From: Tetranychus cinnabarinus
Lineage: Eukaryota; Arthropoda; Arachnida; Trombidiformes; Tetranychidae
Length of the DNA: 64,000 nt
Reading direction: 5' to 3'
Assembly (NCBI GenBank): GCA_022266195.1
Contig: WHVY01000001.1
Span: forward strand, 7,130,001-7,194,000
The translations under genes were made by a program, and so were the position numbers. Below, piece after piece: positions 60,035 through 64,000 of the stretch (its first letter is position 1; each line of letters starts with the position of its first letter). Under the pieces are notes generated by a model. The model searched no databases, was not told the origin of the DNA, and saw only the letters and a program-made list of their open reading frames with translations.

Positions 60035-63000
60035 CACTCTGGACATTTTAACCTCTTCAAATGAAACAGTGGATTCGGCGGTTGCAAGTGACCAGAAAAC
60101 TCCATAAGATGGAAACCTTTTTTTCTCTCTCTTCTCTAGTCTTTGGATCAAAAGTCAACAAAAACAAGATCATCTTTCATCTCATCAACTTGTTCATCTT
60201 TTTATTTCCCTTGTAATCATCCTTTTCATTCCAATTGACATCAAACGACATAAAATTTACAATCAGTTGCTTTCACTTTGATCGTTGCAAACCATCAAAC
60301 AAGAGCCAGTGAAATCCACCATAATTGTATTCCAAATCCCTTCAGAAGAAAAAAAAACTTTTCATCATTTTCATCATTTTTTCCTTTGACCATGAAAAAT
60401 TGTGTTTTACAGTAAAAAAGAAGCAAATCTAAAATTGATAAACTTGTAAAGAAAATTCTGCATTCATTTTAAACGATTAACATTATTAATTTATCCCTTT
60501 TCAAGTTTCATCCACTTTACCCTTTTCCATTATCATTATTATTAGACTGGTAAGATTAATTTGACACCAAATTTGAAATCAGAACTGAATCCAGCAACTA
60601 AACTGTTCACTTCAATGGCTCGTTTTGTGTTTCTTTTTGTAAATATTAAAATAATTCATTATTTATTACTTTCTCACCCTCACAATTATGTAATAGATAA
60701 CTTAATAGTGTATTCATCACATTATTTATATATAAATATATATATATGACAAAAATACTCCAAACTCTGGCTAATAATCATTAACCTTTTTTGGCTCAAC
60801 TTTGGGTTATCGCGTTAAAACAACATTCAAATATGGAAATGTGTAAATCATTTTGCTCCATTTAAATCTAAATTGTCTTTTCAGGTTTCACCTGAACATC
60901 TGAGATTAATGGTTATTGGTTTAACCATTAATCATTTTACTAGATCAATGGTGTTAGATTTGCATAATTAGTCTTTAATATGGCAATTACAATTGTTTAG
61001 TTTAATGGATTGCCTAATTTGTTTTGGGTTAAAGTTTCTGGTCAAATTGCTTGACTCATTATTATTAGGTTAAGGTTCATTTGGAGTAAAAGTTGCTGAT
61101 AAAATAAATGTTCAAGTGCACTTTCATTTTTGGGTTCAAGGTAGATGCAGGTAAATTTAACATCAATTGTCATAATAATTTAATAGTTGAATGGCTATTT
61201 AATGGCTTTTGCCTTTTACCTTGTTTTTAATCTGTTAATAGGAACAATAAAGCTTGTAACTTGGTCAGATTGATAAAGGTCACTTCGAAATGAGATGACA
61301 TTTAACCAAGATTTAGGTTCAACGAGGAAAAAATAAATCAACTCTAGAATCAAGAGCAAAACACTATTAATATTTGTAGTTTAATTTTTGTGACAATTAA
61401 AACGATTTATTACTTCAAATCGCTTTTAAAACAATTGTTTCATTCAACTAAATGTTAGCTTTAAATGCCAATCCAATCAATTAACTTTTGATTCTATTAA
61501 ATTGGTCAAAATGCACAACATTATGCTCGACAATCTGGTAATAACAATGTAATTACATTGTGTTAAGGTTGAAGTATGTTAATAATAGGTTTCCCTGAAA
61601 GGAATCCCAGTGCGTGGATGCTTAGCTTTTCAGATATAAGTTTAACCAACGAAAAAAGGAGTTACGTTAGGATAAAACTCTGGTTTAAAAGGAGAAATTT
61701 TGGGTTCTGTATTTAAGTTTGAAAACAGTATTTAAAAGGTTGATTAGCTAAATGTGTCACAGTGAATATCGGTTAATGCTTTAAATAAGCAATTATAATG
61801 AGATTATTCGAAAGATGGTTCAAGCTTTTGCTTACATTCAGCGAATTAAATGTAGATTAAGCTCGAAATTAATACCAAACTTTTAACAAGCCATAAGTAT
61901 TACAAACTTGGAATAAAATTAGGGTTAGAAAGTAAGGTGTATGAAGTTGTCTGCAAGCTATTTTGAGATCTAAATGTAATGCTCTACCAATGTTTAGCTC
62001 ATTTCAAATGCCCATTTTTAAGTTATCAGTATTGACCTTTACTGTAAAGTTGTATAATAAACGGATGTTAAAATAACAGTTTTAACATTAAAAGTAAAAT
62101 GTAAAACCGAAAAAGCTTGCCTTAAACATTGAAACTGCAATTGAATTGTTTCCATTTCGTAAGAGAAATGTTTTAAGGTAAAACAATATTGAATAACACA
62201 ATAACAGTTTTGGTAAAATATTTAATGCATTGTAAGGGAAATTCAATGAGCACATGCTAAGTCCATGTTTATCTGATTGACTCGAGGTGCTTTACTTATT
62301 TAGCAACATTTGTTCATATATCGGGCAGCTCAAGTCAGAGTTTCACTACTGAAAAAGAAGCATTGAAAATGCAAAAATGAAAATTTGTTCGATTCGCTGT
62401 GTAAAGCAACATGAAATGAGTTATTTAGTGTGAATGATTCCTCTTACACAACAGGTTGGCTTGAGCATCATATAATATATGTAATAAGTTGTTGATGTGT
62501 AATAATGACTGATTGATCAATGCAAATTAACAAACGAGATGAGAATCATTTCAATTTCGCTTTGTTCGCTCAACCATTTGCTAAACTTTGATTGCAATTT
62601 GAAATGAGTCCCGTGGTAGTTGATCTACTAAACATGCTACTAAATGTGATCGTTTAATCGTTCTCAAACTGCAAAGTAGAGCAGTGAATGAAGCCCAATT
62701 CTCATATTAGTTAACGCATTAGAAGCGAATTGAAAGATTGTCAAAAGAATTGGATTAGTTTTTAAACTGTAAGATCAATCTTCTGTAGATTTTGTGTATG
62801 AAGTTTTCGTTGAGACGAGAAAGCTTCAGGATATGTTACACAAGTATATTGTTAGTTAAGCTTGGAATCATTTGGAGTTTAAAATGAGTTATTAACAGTT
62901 TAATGGCTGTTAAAAGCTTCGATTGAGAAAGCTGATCAATTGTAAAATTGGATTGAAATTAAATCCAAAAGGATAGATTTTGATAAATTCCTTCTGATAG

Positions 63001-63493
63001 CTAATGCAATTTAACCAGAATCCAGTCAGATTCTGTACAATTATGCTTTTCCAGTTCAATTCTTAAAAGGGTTTATTAAAGCATTTGTAACTATTTTGTC
63101 CATTCAGTCGACTAATGGATTTGCATTTATTCATGGTTAAAATAAGATTGACCAACAATAGGATGCAATTGTTATTTGTCTAATTTGACCAGAAGTTTTC
63201 ACCAGGAAGATGACAATTCTCAATATTAACGTGAACTGTCAACGTGACTATTGGCTGATCACATTTACAATTACAATTGTCCAACAACGAATTACTATGA
63301 GAAGTGGTTTACCAGATTTGTTGGTCACTTTTTACTCAAAAATCAAAATCATTTTTATTGTTCTTTTATCCTCTTCACCATCATCAAGTTTCCATTTATA
63401 ATTGGTGCAATTAATTTGCAATTTGAACAGCAACATCAACCTCTGTTCAACTTAAAACAATACAAACTGAAACGGTAAAGTAAAACAAACAAA
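60035..63493. other. Intergenic DNA, no gene supported
   Basis: AT-rich sequence with a short (TA)n run at about 60724-60748 and no convincing exon on either strand. Part of it must be the 3' UTR of the upstream gene, and the last part the 5' region of the frame starting at 63494. Confidence 0.5.
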
Positions 63494-64000
63494 ATGAATT
63501 GCATTCTCAACGTTTTCAACACAATTTTACTCTCAATTTTAACACCAACACTAACCAAGACAACAGTTAAACCATTGATTAATTGCAACCATTTAACACT
63601 GAACAATATTTTCACTTCATCAATGAAACAGTCAACTCATAATGGGATCTGGAGTGAAAATGTCGACTTTGATTCCAATTTTATTTCCAACTTTTGGATT
63701 GATCAAAGAAAATCGGATTTACCAAGACTGCAATCAACTTATTCTTATAGCAATTGGGAAACCAGAGCAACAGGTAAATGTCCAATTGATTCAATCGACA
63801 ACTCATCAGACTGTTTATATGCTAATTGCACAAGTTCAACTGTTTGTCCCTTTCGCGATTCTCATCAAATGAATGCAAATGCGAAATTGGACAGTTCTAT
63901 GGACTATTCAGTTGTTTCATCTCTCATTGGCCAATTAATAGTGTTGCCATTGATTGATTTGGACTACAAAACGTCGCTCATTTACAATGCAAGTGAATCG
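63494..64000 (+). CDS. Open frame running off the right edge, unknown protein (partial)
   Basis: From the ATG at 63494 (context AAAATGA) the frame stays open for 169 codons to the last base of the window, which is long for DNA this AT-rich. The N-terminus is moderately hydrophobic (residues about 4-19), compatible with a signal peptide. A cysteine cluster of three (residues about 107-118) and several N-x-S/T sites suggest a secreted or extracellular region. A GTAAAT after ACAG near 63774 could be a splice donor, in which case the rest would be intronic. No family is recognised. Confidence 0.5.
   Translation, partial: MNCILNVFNTILLSILTPTLTKTTVKPLINCNHLTLNNIFTSSMKQSTHNGIWSENVDFDSNFISNFWIDQRKSDLPRLQSTYSYSNWETRATGKCPIDSIDNSSDCLYANCTSSTVCPFRDSHQMNANAKLDSSMDYSVVSSLIGQLIVLPLIDLDYKTSLIYNASES

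Overview
The window is AT-rich nuclear DNA of an invertebrate animal. Genes are split by introns with standard GT..AG borders, and the proteins are metazoan: an ABCC/MRP transporter, semaphorin-5, an HR96-type nuclear receptor, FBXO9, Yippee-like and a cysteine-rich secreted protein. HR96 (NR1J) plus the low GC point to an arthropod. My best guess is an acariform mite of the spider-mite kind, but that rests on recall and not on a search.

Layout. 1-5172 (minus): MRP1-like ABCC transporter, cut by the left edge inside its second nucleotide-binding domain. 14378-35660 (plus): semaphorin-5-like guidance molecule in three visible exons; its first exon(s) were not found. Two antisense genes lie inside its two long introns: an Ig plus cysteine-rich membrane protein (15183-18746) and an HR96-like nuclear receptor (26958-29421). 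37873-39434 (plus): FBXO9. 41852-42196 (minus): Yippee-like zinc-binding protein. FBXO9 and Yippee sit among repeats: a 1.52-kb segment containing the semaphorin 3' end is copied directly (35590-37114 and 39842-41365), and an inverted copy of the adjoining sequence lies at about 42875-43330.

45303-54020 is a large mobile element, visibly less AT-rich than its surroundings. On the plus strand it carries a gag-like ORF with an AT-hook-like stretch and three zinc knuckles, a second gag-like ORF, and an apparently intact APE endonuclease/reverse transcriptase ORF. Between them, on the minus strand, lie two paralogous intron-containing zinc-finger genes (RING/TRAF-like finger plus a second domain). 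A short palindrome-like word built from AATTG/AATTC recurs every 200-600 bp over the whole 8.4 kb, in ORFs, introns and spacers, and ties these parts together. This looks like the undescribed system in the window: a non-LTR retrotransposon with antisense, intron-bearing passenger genes. Two related 3' termini with different but structurally equivalent hairpins (53930-54020 and 54353-54430) flank a 45-bp perfect inverted repeat.

55861-60034 (plus): four-exon secreted cysteine-rich protein. 63494-64000 (plus): an open frame that runs off the right edge. The remaining DNA is intergenic or intronic, with simple repeats but no other gene I can support.
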